A DNA stretch of 64,000 nt from Pantoea anthophila. Lineage in GTDB: Bacteria; Pseudomonadota; Gammaproteobacteria; Enterobacterales; Enterobacteriaceae. Positions 8,861 to 18,206 of this stretch are shown here, one piece after another. A model generated the notes under the pieces. It was not told the DNA's origin, searched no databases, and was given only the letters and a program-made list of their open reading frames with translations. The translations under genes and the position numbers were made by a program. Location: assembly GCF_006494375.1 (NCBI RefSeq), contig NZ_VHIZ01000048.1:1-64000 (forward strand), in the 5' to 3' direction. Position 1 is the first letter of the stretch. Each line of letters opens with the position of its first letter.

Positions 8861-9657
8861 GACGCCTGAACGAAAAATCGTTGTGGCGATGCCGGCCTCT
8901 GTCGCTGGTCATCGCGCTGCTGCTCACAGGATGCGCCCGCTCTGACGCGCTGTGGACGGTCACGCATGACCTCTGCATGAATAACTATCACTACCGTCGC
9001 GATCCGGCACCCTGCCAGCAAATCTATCTGCCGCAAGACAACACTCAGGGCTACAGCATCATCCAGAACCCCCGCCACAGGCTGCACTTTATTCTGGTGC
9101 CCACGGTGGCGATGTCCGGTATTGAAAGCATTGCGCTATCACGCCCCGGACGTCCCGATTATTTCGGCTACGCCTGGTTAATGCGTTATCGTCTGATGGC
9201 GGCCTATGGGGCTACCGTGCCTGAAGATCGGCTCGGCATGGCGCTCAATTCCGCTTATGGCCGCAGCCAGAATCAACTGCATATTCATCTGACCTGCCTG
9301 CGGGAAGATGTCTATCGTCAGCTCCAGGCCGAGCGCCCCTTTATTCATGATGACTGGCGACCCTTACCCGATCGTTTGCTGAATCACACCTACTTTGCCC
9401 GTCGCGTTATGCAGCCGACGGCGATGGGGATCTATCCTGTCTCCTCCGTGGCACGCCATTTCCATCTCTCTTCGCCGCAGCTGGCGGAGTCTGGCGTGGC
9501 GCTCATCCCGACGACGTTCTCGGGAGAAAAAGGGTTTATCCTGCTAACTACCCGGCGCGGCTGGGATAAGGGCAATCGGGCTTCTGTTGAGTCGCTACTG
9601 GATAAACGCTGCGCTATTCTTTCCGCGCCGCCCGCTGACGTTTCAGCCGCAGAGTAA
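8857..9657 (+). CDS. cdh: CDP-diacylglycerol pyrophosphatase
   Basis: Cdh hydrolyses CDP-diacylglycerol to CMP and phosphatidic acid. The protein matches E. coli Cdh along its length, including the HIT-like signature QNQLHIHLTCLREDV near residue 145 and YFARRVM downstream. The start used is a TTG at 8857 overlapping the preceding stop (266 residues; E. coli 251). A later TTG at 8881 is also possible. Unlike the E. coli membrane anchor, the N-terminal segment ends in LLLTGC, which could be a lipobox. It is convergent with the aldolase gene. Confidence 0.85.
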   Translation: MRRLNEKSLWRCRPLSLVIALLLTGCARSDALWTVTHDLCMNNYHYRRDPAPCQQIYLPQDNTQGYSIIQNPRHRLHFILVPTVAMSGIESIALSRPGRPDYFGYAWLMRYRLMAAYGATVPEDRLGMALNSAYGRSQNQLHIHLTCLREDVYRQLQAERPFIHDDWRPLPDRLLNHTYFARRVMQPTAMGIYPVSSVARHFHLSSPQLAESGVALIPTTFSGEKGFILLTTRRGWDKGNRASVESLLDKRCAILSAPPADVSAAE

Positions 9658-9692
9658 CGAAACCTCATCCCAGCCATCCACCACACAACCCC

Positions 9693-10553
9693 TTACCGGT
9701 ACAGCGCCGCTTTCCCCACCGAACTGAACAGCGCCATCTTCGCCGCGACTACTTCACCCGCCGCCTGCATCGGTTTTACAAACAGCGCATTGGGTTCGTG
9801 TCCGCCCTGTTTCAGCTCCTGCTCCAGCGCCACAAAAAACGCCTTCTTCATATCGCTGGAGATGTTGATCTTACCGACGCCATAACGAATCGACTCCGCT
9901 ACCTCGCTGTCTTTATTACCCGAACCGCCATGCAGCACCAGCGGGATATCCACCACCTTCCGGATCTGCTGCAGACGCTCGATATCCAGCTTCGGCTGCT
10001 TGCCTTTAGGGTAGAGGCCGTGCGAAGTGCCGATAGCGACTGCCAGCGTGTCGGTGCCGGTCTCGCGCACAAAGGTCTCAGCCTGCTGCGGATCGGTATA
10101 GAGAATCTCATTACTGCCGCCTTCGCCGCTGCCTTCTGCCACCCCGATGGTGCCGAGTTCCGCTTCCACGGAGACATTCACTGCGTGGGCGATCTCCACA
10201 ATCTTCTTCGTCAGCGCAATGTTCTGCTCAAAAGGTTGAGAGGAGGCATCCATCATCACCGAGGTAAAACCGGCGTAGATCGCTTTCATCACCTCTTCGA
10301 GCGTGCGGCCATGGTCCAGATGGATCACCACCGGCACCCGCGCCTGAATCGCCAGCGTCCGCAGATAGCCGATGAACTCCGGGCCGGTAAACGCCATCTC
10401 ATCAGGGTGGATCTCCAGAATCAGCGGTGAATCCAGTCGCTCGGCCGTCTCAACCGCGACGCGTCCAAACTCAGCGCTGGCGATGTTAAACGCACCCACG
10501 CCAAACTGATGCTGACGGGCCACGCTGAGCAGGTCTTTCATGTTGTAAAGCAT
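9693..10553 (-). CDS. Class II ketose-bisphosphate aldolase (FbaA/KbaY/GatY type)
   Basis: This 286-residue zinc aldolase splits a ketose bisphosphate into dihydroxyacetone phosphate and an aldehyde. Zinc-ligand and substrate motifs are visible: VVIHLDHGRT near residue 78, VEAELGTIG near 135, AIGTSHGLY near 173 and VLHGGSGN near 207. It is the last gene of the PRD regulator-EIIA-EIIBC-aldolase operon, five bases after EIIBC, so it probably acts on the sugar phosphate made by that PTS after a further phosphorylation. No kinase gene is present in the operon. The exact substrate (fructose-, tagatose- or another ketose-1,6-bisphosphate) cannot be read from the sequence. Confidence 0.85.
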   Translation of the reverse strand: MLYNMKDLLSVARQHQFGVGAFNIASAEFGRVAVETAERLDSPLILEIHPDEMAFTGPEFIGYLRTLAIQARVPVVIHLDHGRTLEEVMKAIYAGFTSVMMDASSQPFEQNIALTKKIVEIAHAVNVSVEAELGTIGVAEGSGEGGSNEILYTDPQQAETFVRETGTDTLAVAIGTSHGLYPKGKQPKLDIERLQQIRKVVDIPLVLHGGSGNKDSEVAESIRYGVGKINISSDMKKAFFVALEQELKQGGHEPNALFVKPMQAAGEVVAAKMALFSSVGKAALYR

Positions 10554-10558
10554 AGGTT

Positions 10559-11983
10559 TTATCCTTGTTTTGCAGGAAGGGAGATATCTTTTTTCAGGAA
10601 CAACAGGATCAGCGCCGTCAGCAGACTGCCTGCGGCAATCGCAAACAGATAACCCATGACGTTGCTGATCACGTTAGGAATGAAGATGACGAAGATGCCG
10701 CCATGTGGAGCGCGGGACGCGCAGCCCAGCATCATCGACAGCGCGCCCGCTAAGCCGGAGCCCGCGACAATCGCCGGGATGACGCGCAGCGGATCGGCGA
10801 CCGCGTACGGGATCGCGCCTTCGGTAATGAAGGAGAGGCCGAGGATGTAGGTCACCTTGCCGGTTTCCCGCTCCTGCTCGGTAAACTTGCGGCGGAAGAG
10901 GGTGGTCGCCAGTGCGATACCCAGCGGCGGCACCATGCCCGCCGCCATACAGGCGGCAATCGGGCCATAAATGCCGCTCGACATCAGGCCAATCGCAAAC
11001 ATACAGACGGTTTTGTTCAGCGGGCCGCCCATATCAAAGGCCACCATCATGCCGAACAGCAGGCCCAGAATGGCCGCATTGGTGTTACCCAGCGAACTGA
11101 GGAAGGCGGTCAGCCAGCCGAGCAGCATCTTGATCGGCTCACCAATCAGCAGCACCATCAGTGCGCCGGTCAGCAGCACGCTCAGCAGCGGCACGATTAA
11201 AATGGGCTTCAGCCCGGCGACCGCTTTGGGCAGGTGGATATGGTTGTTGATGAGCAGCGTGATATAGCCCGCCAGGAAGCCGGCAATCAGCGCACCGAGA
11301 AAGCCGGAGCCGGTGTGGATCGCCATCATCCCGCCCACGGCCCCCGCCACGATGCCCGCTTTACCGCTGATCGACTGGCTGATGCCCAGCGCAAGAATCG
11401 GCAGCATCAGGGCAAAGGCGGAGCCGCCGCCGATGTCAGAGAGCATCTTTGCTATCGGGCTGAAATGTGCGTCCCCTGGTGTGGCCGCCGTAATCCCGAA
11501 GGAAAAACTCAGCGCGATCAGAATGCCGCCCGCCACCACAAACGGGATCATCAGGTTCACACCGGTGATGAGGTGGACATAAATCTCCGACGCCCAGGAG
11601 CGGGAAGCCGACGCCTCTCTGACCGCGGAAGCCGGTTCAGCAGCGCCGGAAGGTGACGCAGATTCGACCAGCTTCGGTGCCAGCTCGCCGTTGACGATGG
11701 CGCTTAACAGACCTTCCGCATCTTTCGCCGCACGGGTGACGGGCACTTCAATCACGTTTTTATGCTGAAAGCGTGCCATCTCGACTTTTTTATCTGCGGC
11801 GATCAATACGACATCAGCCTGATGAATATCGTCGTCGCTGAGAATATATTCGCTTTCTATGGCACCCTGGGTTTCCACTAATACATTCAGCCCCAGTTTT
11901 TTCGCCGCTTTTTTTAAATTACTTTCGGCAAGGTAGGTGTGGGCAACACCTGTAGGACAGGCGGTAATGGCAATAATGTTCAT
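10559..11983 (-). CDS. PTS fructose-family permease, fused EIIB-EIIC
   Basis: This 474-residue inner-membrane protein starts with an EIIB domain (residues 1-100) whose phospho-accepting Cys lies in TACPTGVAHTYLAE. An Ala/Ser-rich linker follows, then an EIIC domain from about residue 135 with many hydrophobic segments and the fructose-family MVAFDMGGPLNK motif. It imports and phosphorylates a hexose-type sugar with phosphate from the EIIA encoded upstream. The gap to the EIIA gene is 113 bases, and the aldolase follows after five bases. FruA has two EIIB domains; this protein has one, which points to a family member other than the main fructose permease. Confidence 0.88.
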   Translation of the reverse strand: MNIIAITACPTGVAHTYLAESNLKKAAKKLGLNVLVETQGAIESEYILSDDDIHQADVVLIAADKKVEMARFQHKNVIEVPVTRAAKDAEGLLSAIVNGELAPKLVESASPSGAAEPASAVREASASRSWASEIYVHLITGVNLMIPFVVAGGILIALSFSFGITAATPGDAHFSPIAKMLSDIGGGSAFALMLPILALGISQSISGKAGIVAGAVGGMMAIHTGSGFLGALIAGFLAGYITLLINNHIHLPKAVAGLKPILIVPLLSVLLTGALMVLLIGEPIKMLLGWLTAFLSSLGNTNAAILGLLFGMMVAFDMGGPLNKTVCMFAIGLMSSGIYGPIAACMAAGMVPPLGIALATTLFRRKFTEQERETGKVTYILGLSFITEGAIPYAVADPLRVIPAIVAGSGLAGALSMMLGCASRAPHGGIFVIFIPNVISNVMGYLFAIAAGSLLTALILLFLKKDISLPAKQG

Positions 11984-12096
11984 AAACGTTCTCCGGTAAA
12001 AGGAAACGATTTTATTTTTATCTTTTTAACGACTGATGGATGGCGACTGTCTGAAAACCTCCTTACTGTTTTATTTTGTCAGTATCTCCCTGTTAT

Positions 12097-12570
12097 TCAG
12101 GCTCCCGAGCGGGACAGGAATAAATGAAACATCTCTTCGCGATGCTCTGTATTCAATAATTGTTCAACCACCTCTTCGTCACCGAGGGCAATGGATATTC
12201 TGGCGAGCATTTTTATATGGCCGACATCTTTATCGGACTCTTTAACCGCAAAGAGGATCACCAGCCGCACCCGGGTGCCGTCGATGGTCTCCCAGGGAAT
12301 ATCCTGGCGTAAGCGTCCGACGGCAATCCGGGTTTTAACGACGGCAGCCGATTTACCGTGCGGAATGGCAATATGATTTTCAAATCCGGTTGAGCCTAAT
12401 TCTTCGCGCAGATAAACATCTCTCAGAAAAGCGGCTTTATCCGTGACCGCCCCGGTCTGGCAGAGCAGATCGGTCAGCTGAGAAATAATCTGCTCTTTGG
12501 TCTGGCAATCGACATCGAGAATAATGCACTCTTCTTTAAGCACTTCATTAATCGCCACGGCTGTCGTCAT
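12097..12570 (-). CDS. PTS fructose/mannitol-type EIIA
   Basis: This 157-residue cytoplasmic phosphotransfer protein has the active-site histidine in NHIAIPHGKS near residue 70 and the typical SDKDVGHIKMLARIS segment. It takes phosphate from HPr and passes it to the EIIB domain encoded next. It lies 15 bases after the PRD regulator gene, in the same operon. Confidence 0.88.
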   Translation of the reverse strand: MTTAVAINEVLKEECIILDVDCQTKEQIISQLTDLLCQTGAVTDKAAFLRDVYLREELGSTGFENHIAIPHGKSAAVVKTRIAVGRLRQDIPWETIDGTRVRLVILFAVKESDKDVGHIKMLARISIALGDEEVVEQLLNTEHREEMFHLFLSRSGA

Positions 12571-12585
12571 TTTATTTCTCCATCA

Positions 12586-14100
12586 TTAATTAATTGAGTT
12601 CGAGACCAGACATTCGGTAACCCTGGCGATATCTTTCGCCGAAAAGAGGGCGGAGACATACACCACCGGCTTTTCCAGCGGTTCCAGCCGGATAGTCGAG
12701 ATCACCACGTCGCACGCCTGTCGCTTCAGGGAGTCCGCGATATTTTTACCGGGCACAATGTCGATAATCTGCCAGTCAGGAAAGGCGCGCAGGATCCGTC
12801 CGTAAAGCAGCTGCGAGGTACCCAGACCGCTGGAGCAGACCAGCAGCACCCGCTTTACCTTAATGCTGTTTTCGATGGCCGCCTGAATATGCACGGTCAG
12901 ATAGGCCACCTCATCGTCACTGATTTCATCCAGCTGATACTCCTGCGTCAGCTCCCGGATCACCGCTTTGACGGCGGCGAACACGGTGCCCAGTTCGGTC
13001 TGGATATCGTGCAGCAGCGGATTTTTAATCCGGATGTGATATCTGAGGCGGTTCAGCATCGGCTTGATGTGTGAAGTCAGCGAAGCCTGCAGCTTCGGAT
13101 CGGTGGTGATGGCGATGTTGATCCGCTGCGCCACCCGGTCGATCAGCGCCGCGGCAAAGCGGGTTTCCCGTTCTGAAATCAGCGCGTCATCGTGCAGATC
13201 GGCATCGCCGCCCGCTTTACCGGACGACACCAGATACTGATAGATGGAGTGCGCCTCCTCGGCGACCAGTAGCGTGTTGTAAGCCGTCTCGATACGCTCT
13301 ATGACCGCCAGTGAAACCTGCCAGGCGTGCGGATCGCTGACCCGGTTCATGACCACGGCGCGGGCGTCCGGGCTGTGCATCGGTGAGTGGCTGCGGTGAA
13401 TCAGCACCAGAACGTGGGTGAACAGATTGATGTAGTAAGGATCGCTTATCGTATAGTGCAGCTGCTGTTCAATAAAATTGATGAGCTGCAGGGTGAAATG
13501 GACAGCCTGCTGACCAAACTTCTCTGAAAGCTCCTGCAGCGTGCTTTCATCCAGGCGGCTCTCCATCATGTCCTGACGGTTGTAGATCGATTTTAAGACC
13601 AGCGCTTTCATCGCCAGGCGAATATTCTGGTCACTGCCTTTAATGCTGGTGCCGGTACGACTTTTTAATAAGGTTAAATTAAATTGATGTAACCAGGCAT
13701 CTAATGTTTTTAAATCATTCACTATTGATGCGCGGCTGATAAAATATTTATCGGCCAGCTCACTGATTGACGAACTTCGGGGTGAGAGCATTAACAGATC
13801 GGAGGCTATTTTCAGCATTCTGACGTTACTGCTGAAATCGTCCACCTCCGCAGAAAAAATCCGTCGGGCCGCTATTTCGGATGTGGCGTCAGCAAATTTA
13901 ATTGTGATGCCTCTCCCACTTTTACCACTCAGTGTGATCCCCTGGTCAGCGAGTTTTTCATTAATATCGGCAATGTCGCGGCGTAACGTTCTTGGCGTGA
14001 TGGCCGTTTTTTCTGAAATAGCGCGCAGGCTCACATAACTGTTATGAGAAATAAGCTGTCGCATAATGGTCAGTTGCCGTTCTGTCAGCGCCTTCATCAT
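12586..14100 (-). CDS. BglG/MtlR-type PRD-domain transcriptional regulator
   Basis: This 504-residue activator has an N-terminal HTH (LRAISEKTAITPRTLRRDI, about 24-42), a second HTH-like segment around 105-130, two PTS regulation domains with conserved His residues, and a C-terminal EIIB-like domain (RVLLVCSSGLGTSQLL near 418). No C-terminal EIIA domain is visible, unlike full-length MtlR/LicR. These proteins switch on PTS operons according to phosphorylation of their PRDs by HPr and EII. It leads the operon with EIIA, EIIBC and aldolase genes and probably controls it. Start codon ATGATG at 14100 or 14097. Confidence 0.87.
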   Translation of the reverse strand: MMKALTERQLTIMRQLISHNSYVSLRAISEKTAITPRTLRRDIADINEKLADQGITLSGKSGRGITIKFADATSEIAARRIFSAEVDDFSSNVRMLKIASDLLMLSPRSSSISELADKYFISRASIVNDLKTLDAWLHQFNLTLLKSRTGTSIKGSDQNIRLAMKALVLKSIYNRQDMMESRLDESTLQELSEKFGQQAVHFTLQLINFIEQQLHYTISDPYYINLFTHVLVLIHRSHSPMHSPDARAVVMNRVSDPHAWQVSLAVIERIETAYNTLLVAEEAHSIYQYLVSSGKAGGDADLHDDALISERETRFAAALIDRVAQRINIAITTDPKLQASLTSHIKPMLNRLRYHIRIKNPLLHDIQTELGTVFAAVKAVIRELTQEYQLDEISDDEVAYLTVHIQAAIENSIKVKRVLLVCSSGLGTSQLLYGRILRAFPDWQIIDIVPGKNIADSLKRQACDVVISTIRLEPLEKPVVYVSALFSAKDIARVTECLVSNSIN

Positions 14101-14652
14101 CTTCAGGTTCCGCTTAATCAGTTATTCGCCTTTGGGAGTTATCATCTAAGCAAAGGCACCAGACCCTGTAAATATTAAAACATGGCCACAACCCGGGGGG
14201 CTGGCTGACCACCTGACAGCGGGTTCTGAAATAACAGAGACGAGATGAACGGTCAGGGAGAAGGCTGATTGCGGTGTGATGCTCATTGAGAAGGCGACGG
14301 GCGGATTTGCCGGATGGCGGACAGCTATGCGGCAGGTGGCACACCAGCGAAAGCATCAGCCTCTGAATACGGGAGCGTTTTTATCTGCTCTCATCAGTTG
14401 CCTGAAGCCGCACGTTGATGCTTCAGGCAACCTCAGAGATGGGGCCTGCCTCTCAGTGATGTCAGACATTGAAATCAGAAAACGACAGAAAAAATCACTC
14501 TTCCGCCTGGTTGATAAAGAATAGGGTAGAGACAAATCATGAGGAAATTATTTATGGCTCTGCATGGAAAGTTTGTGCATAGGGTCTCTTACGTAATGCA
14601 CCATTGAGAATGCAATAGAGAGAGGGTTGTTGTATGAAGGAGCTAATGGTTT
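14101..14652. other. Gene-poor stretch between PRD regulator and membrane protein gene
   Basis: About 550 bases with no supported gene. The left part must carry the PTS operon promoter, on the minus strand. The middle contains a perfect 11-bp inverted repeat (listed separately). The right part has two short ORFs (22 codons at 14538 and about 20 codons at 14634) just ahead of the membrane-protein gene. They could be leader peptides but have no other support. Confidence 0.4.
14398..14430. repeat. Perfect 11-bp inverted repeat
   Basis: TTGCCTGAAGC (14398-14408) and GCTTCAGGCAA (14420-14430) flank an 11-base loop. No T-run follows on either strand, so it is not an ordinary intrinsic terminator. 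A regulatory hairpin, operator or dispersed repeat unit is possible. Confidence 0.55.
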
Positions 14653-15198
14653 ATGAAAATATTAAGGTCATTGCTCATGGCAAAGCGTGCCTTTAATCTT
14701 TTTATCAGGATAGCGTTGTTTACTGTAATTATGCTGCTTGTCGCTAAAGCGGTTCCCTATGAGGGGGGAGTGAACGCTTTAACAGCATCATTTAATTTTC
14801 ATAACGCTCAGGTTTTGACTCGTTTTATTCTGGGTGAGCCTGACCCGGAGGTCCGGGAATCATTAAGGGACTACATCAGCATTTTAGTTAATACCCTGAT
14901 CAGCGTGCCTGTTATGAGTGTGCTCATCACTTTTTTCAACGGCGTTACGCGAAGGATAAGGCCAGGTTATCTTGCTAAAGAGTGGGCTTTCTCAACGTTG
15001 CGTCGGTTGGGGAAAATCTTTTTGTTCACATTTATCTTTTGGCTGCTTTTTCGAACGCTGCCTTATTCATCCTTTTTCCCGGATGAACAGGCTTTTTCAT
15101 CATTAAATCTCGCAGCGTTTCTGGCATCAAATCTGTTATTAACAATTGCCTGTTATTACGTTGTCAGGAAGAAAATAAAATTGAAGAGGAGAGGATAA
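14653..15198 (+). CDS. Orphan inner-membrane protein of unknown function
   Basis: The protein has 181 residues with four likely membrane segments: about 18-35 (FIRIALFTVIMLLVAKAV), 75-95, 117-137 and 152-172. A basic C-terminus (RKKIKLKRRG) implies a cytoplasmic end. No known motif was recognised. The start at 14653 has AAGGAG about ten bases upstream; the Met at codon 9 is an alternative. The gene is more AT-rich than its neighbours and stands alone, convergent with uhpT. Possibly a genus-restricted gene. Confidence 0.6.
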   Translation: MKILRSLLMAKRAFNLFIRIALFTVIMLLVAKAVPYEGGVNALTASFNFHNAQVLTRFILGEPDPEVRESLRDYISILVNTLISVPVMSVLITFFNGVTRRIRPGYLAKEWAFSTLRRLGKIFLFTFIFWLLFRTLPYSSFFPDEQAFSSLNLAAFLASNLLLTIACYYVVRKKIKLKRRG

Positions 15199-15288
15199 AA
15201 TGCCTGTTCCAGCCTGTTTGCAGGCATTAAGCGTAACGGCGAATTGAGTCAGCAAAAGCCAAACAGAGTCCTGTGACGGGTTGGGCAC

Positions 15289-15313
15289 AAAAAAAGCCCG
15301 GCATCCGCCGGGC
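15289..15313 (-). terminator. Intrinsic terminator of uhpT
   Basis: On the minus strand GCCCGGC-GGAT-GCCGGGC (15296-15313) is followed by seven T residues (15289-15295), 13 bases past the uhpT stop. Confidence 0.88.
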
Positions 15314-15325
15314 CCGATAACATCT

Positions 15326-16717
15326 TTACGCCATCTTCAGCCGCTGCAGTCGCTTCTCGCGGCGAATCTTGCGCTCCTCCATTACGGCGACCATCGCCAT
15401 CAGACAGATACAGGCGATAGCGGCGGTATCGAGTGCGGCAAAGGTACCTGCCCAGCCGGTCAGGCCGAAGATCGGGGTGCCGTCTGCGATCATGCCCAGG
15501 CCCAGCTTGGCAAAGCTGTCGCCAATCAGGTAGGCGAAGGTGCCTTTAATGCCGTCGGCGGCGCTAATCGCTTTTTTCGGGACGAAGCCCACGGCGGCCA
15601 CGCCGATCAGTAACTGCGGGCCAAACACCAGAAAGCCCAGCGCAAACAGCGAAGCCAGATAGACATACTGGTTGCTGGCATGCTGATAGATCCCCAGCGT
15701 GGCGATAATCAGCGCTAACGCGACGCAGGCCACCAGCGCACGACGGCCATTGGCCAGATCCGATAACCAGCCCCACAGCAGCGTTCCCACCAGCGCACCC
15801 GCTTCAAACAGGGTAAAGCCCTGAATCGCGATCTCTTTTGAGAGCTTCAGCTCCTGAAAAGCATAAACCGTTGACCACTGATCGATACCGATGCGCACCA
15901 CATAGAGGAAGATGTTGGCGAAGCAGAGCAGCCAGATCACCTTATTCTTCAGTACGTATTCAACAAAGATCTGCCATTTGGTCATCGACTCATCTTCGGC
16001 CTCTTTATCCTCCTCGCTCAGCTCCTCGCCGAACAGCTCTTCGGCTTTGCCCAGACCATAGGACTCCGGCGAGTCGCTGCCGTAGCGCAGGCCGATAAAG
16101 CCGACAATCAGCGCGATGATCGACGGGAAGATAAACATTCCGACCACGTGACCGTCGAACAGCACATTGGCACCAAACAGCGCGACGCCCGCGGCACCGG
16201 CTCCGCCGAGGTTGTGAGAGATGTTCCACATGCCAAGGTAGGAGCCTCGCTTACGGCGCGGTGTCCATTTGGTGATGGTGGAGTAGCTACAGGAGCCGCC
16301 GGTGCTCTGGAAGAAGCCGCTCAGGGCGTAAAACGCGATCATCAGGAACAGGCTGATCGAACCGCTGCCCATGCTGGCGCTGAACCCCAGCATACAGATG
16401 GCCGAAAGGATCAGCATAAACGGCAGAAACTGCTTGGTGTTTTTACCGTCCGCATAATAGGAGACCAGGGTTTTCCCGACGCCATAGGTGATGGAAAAGC
16501 CCAGACCAATCATCCCCAGTTGGGTCATGCTCAGCCCGTAGGTGGTGATCATATCGTTCTGCGCGATATTGAAGTTTTTGCGGATCAGATACATGGTCAG
16601 GTAGCCGATAAAGACCACCAGATAGGACTGCATAAAGGGCTTGAACCACATCTTGCGCCGCAGTTCGATTGGCAGATCCAGCGTGGGTCTGCGCACCTGT
16701 TTGAGGAAGGCCAGCAT
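15326..16717 (-). CDS. uhpT: Hexose-6-phosphate:phosphate antiporter
   Basis: This is a 463-residue, 12-segment MFS antiporter that exchanges external sugar phosphates such as glucose-6-phosphate for internal phosphate. It is nearly identical to E. coli UhpT in long stretches, for example FLTKRNF-region [15 protein letters not shown] and [14 protein letters not shown]. The frame stays open upstream to 16903, but the start is placed at 16717 ([15 protein letters not shown]). This gives exactly the E. coli length and has AGGAG upstream; the upstream extension would overlap uhpC. The 151 bases between uhpC and this start must hold the UhpA-dependent promoter. In many enterobacteria UhpT is also the fosfomycin uptake route. 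Confidence 0.96.
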   Translation of the reverse strand: MLAFLKQVRRPTLDLPIELRRKMWFKPFMQSYLVVFIGYLTMYLIRKNFNIAQNDMITTYGLSMTQLGMIGLGFSITYGVGKTLVSYYADGKNTKQFLPFMLILSAICMLGFSASMGSGSISLFLMIAFYALSGFFQSTGGSCSYSTITKWTPRRKRGSYLGMWNISHNLGGAGAAGVALFGANVLFDGHVVGMFIFPSIIALIVGFIGLRYGSDSPESYGLGKAEELFGEELSEEDKEAEDESMTKWQIFVEYVLKNKVIWLLCFANIFLYVVRIGIDQWSTVYAFQELKLSKEIAIQGFTLFEAGALVGTLLWGWLSDLANGRRALVACVALALIIATLGIYQHASNQYVYLASLFALGFLVFGPQLLIGVAAVGFVPKKAISAADGIKGTFAYLIGDSFAKLGLGMIADGTPIFGLTGWAGTFAALDTAAIACICLMAMVAVMEERKIRREKRLQRLKMA

Positions 16718-16868
16718 GGAAGGGGATTCTCCTGGTTGGAAAACTGCCATCGGCAGCGAATGGCTGGCATTGTAAAAACCGCTGACCAGACCGGCCTGAG
16801 ACAGCGTCCAGGCGAAACCAGGAAAATGTCTTAGTTTTGCCCGACTCAGGGCAAAAAAGAGAGGCGTA

Positions 16869-18197
16869 TCACGCTTCAGGCTGGGAGCGCGGCGCCTGCG
16901 CATTCAGAAACGGCAGCAGCAGCAGGGCAGAGATCCCCGCAGCCGTGGCAATCACCGCAAAGAAGCCGCTCCAGTGCCAGATGTCGATCACCCACGCCAG
17001 CGGCCAGCCGGAGAGCGACGCGCCAAGGTAGGCAAACAGGCCGACAAAGCCGGTTGCCGCGCCCGCCGCGTCTTTGTGTGAACACTCCGCCGCCGCCATG
17101 CCGATCAGCATCTGCGGGCCGAAGACAAAGAATCCGGTCGTGAAGAAGCACGCTGCCTGCATCACATAGCTGGTAAAGGGCATCAGCCAGAGTGAACCCA
17201 CGGAAAGCAGAATGCCGGCGGCGAAAATCAGGTTCATCGGGCCGCGATTGCCGTTAAACAGCCTGTCCGATCCCCAGCCGGCCACCAGTGCGCCCATTAC
17301 GCCACCCAGTTCGAACAGCGTAATGGCGGAGTTCGCCGTCACTAGGTCAACGCCCAGCGTCTCCGAAATGTAGAGGTTGCCCCAGTCATTAAGCGCGGCA
17401 CGGACGACATAGACCAGCACGTAGCAGAGTGACAGCAGCCAGATGTAGGGGTTGAGCAGCACGTAGCGCGTCAGGATCGCCTGGCGGCTCAGGCCCGCAC
17501 CTTCCTGCTGCTGCGCCATCTCCATCTCATCCTGTCGCCAGTCGCCCACGGCAGGCAGGCCCACGGTCTGAGGCCGGTCGCGCAGACGCCAGCAGAGAAA
17601 CAGCCCGGCAAGGATCGCCAGACTGCCCGCAATCATCATCCCGGTTCGCCAGCCATACTGCAGCGCCACCGCGCCGATAATGATCGGGATGAGCGCGCCG
17701 CCCACGTTGTGAGCGGTGTTCCAGAGTGCCCACCAGCCGCCCCGTTCGTTACGCGAATACCAGCTGGTGAGCAGGCGGGCGCAGACCGGCGCTCCCCAGC
17801 CCTGGAAAAAGGCGTTGAGGGTCCAGAGTAGCGCAAAGGCCCACAGCGAGGTGGAGAAGCCAAACAGGATATTGACCACGCCCGTGGCGATCAGGCCCAG
17901 CCCCATAAAGTAGCGCGCATCCGAGCGGTCGCTGACGATGCCGGAGAAAAACTTCGACAGGCCGTAGGTGATGTAAAACAGCGTCGCCAGCAGGCCGATA
18001 TCGGTTCGCAGCATGACACCGCTGGCGATCACTTCCGGCGCTGCCGCGTTGAAGCTCTTGCGGGTAAAGTAGAACAGCGCATAGCCGATCCAGATGGTCG
18101 CCATGATGTGGCGGCGCCAGTAGCGATAGCGGCTGTCAATCTCACGTTTATCCTGCAGCCGCGGCGCGTCAGGAGGCGTTTTCAGAAAGGTAAACAC
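16869..18197 (-). CDS. uhpC: Sugar-phosphate sensor UhpC (MFS-type receptor)
   Basis: This 442-residue membrane protein is homologous to UhpT/GlpT but acts mainly as the receptor for external glucose-6-phosphate and signals to UhpB. The MFS signature is clear ([52 protein letters not shown]). It starts nine bases after the uhpB stop, in the order uhpA-uhpB-uhpC-uhpT as in E. coli. Confidence 0.95.
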   Translation of the reverse strand: MFTFLKTPPDAPRLQDKREIDSRYRYWRRHIMATIWIGYALFYFTRKSFNAAAPEVIASGVMLRTDIGLLATLFYITYGLSKFFSGIVSDRSDARYFMGLGLIATGVVNILFGFSTSLWAFALLWTLNAFFQGWGAPVCARLLTSWYSRNERGGWWALWNTAHNVGGALIPIIIGAVALQYGWRTGMMIAGSLAILAGLFLCWRLRDRPQTVGLPAVGDWRQDEMEMAQQQEGAGLSRQAILTRYVLLNPYIWLLSLCYVLVYVVRAALNDWGNLYISETLGVDLVTANSAITLFELGGVMGALVAGWGSDRLFNGNRGPMNLIFAAGILLSVGSLWLMPFTSYVMQAACFFTTGFFVFGPQMLIGMAAAECSHKDAAGAATGFVGLFAYLGASLSGWPLAWVIDIWHWSGFFAVIATAAGISALLLLPFLNAQAPRSQPEA

Positions 18198-18206
18198 GGC
18201 AGTTCC

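Noticed and set aside
16718..16903. In-frame N-terminal extension of uhpT
   Set aside because: E. coli UhpT begins at the equivalent of 16717, a ribosome binding site is present there, and the extension would overlap uhpC.
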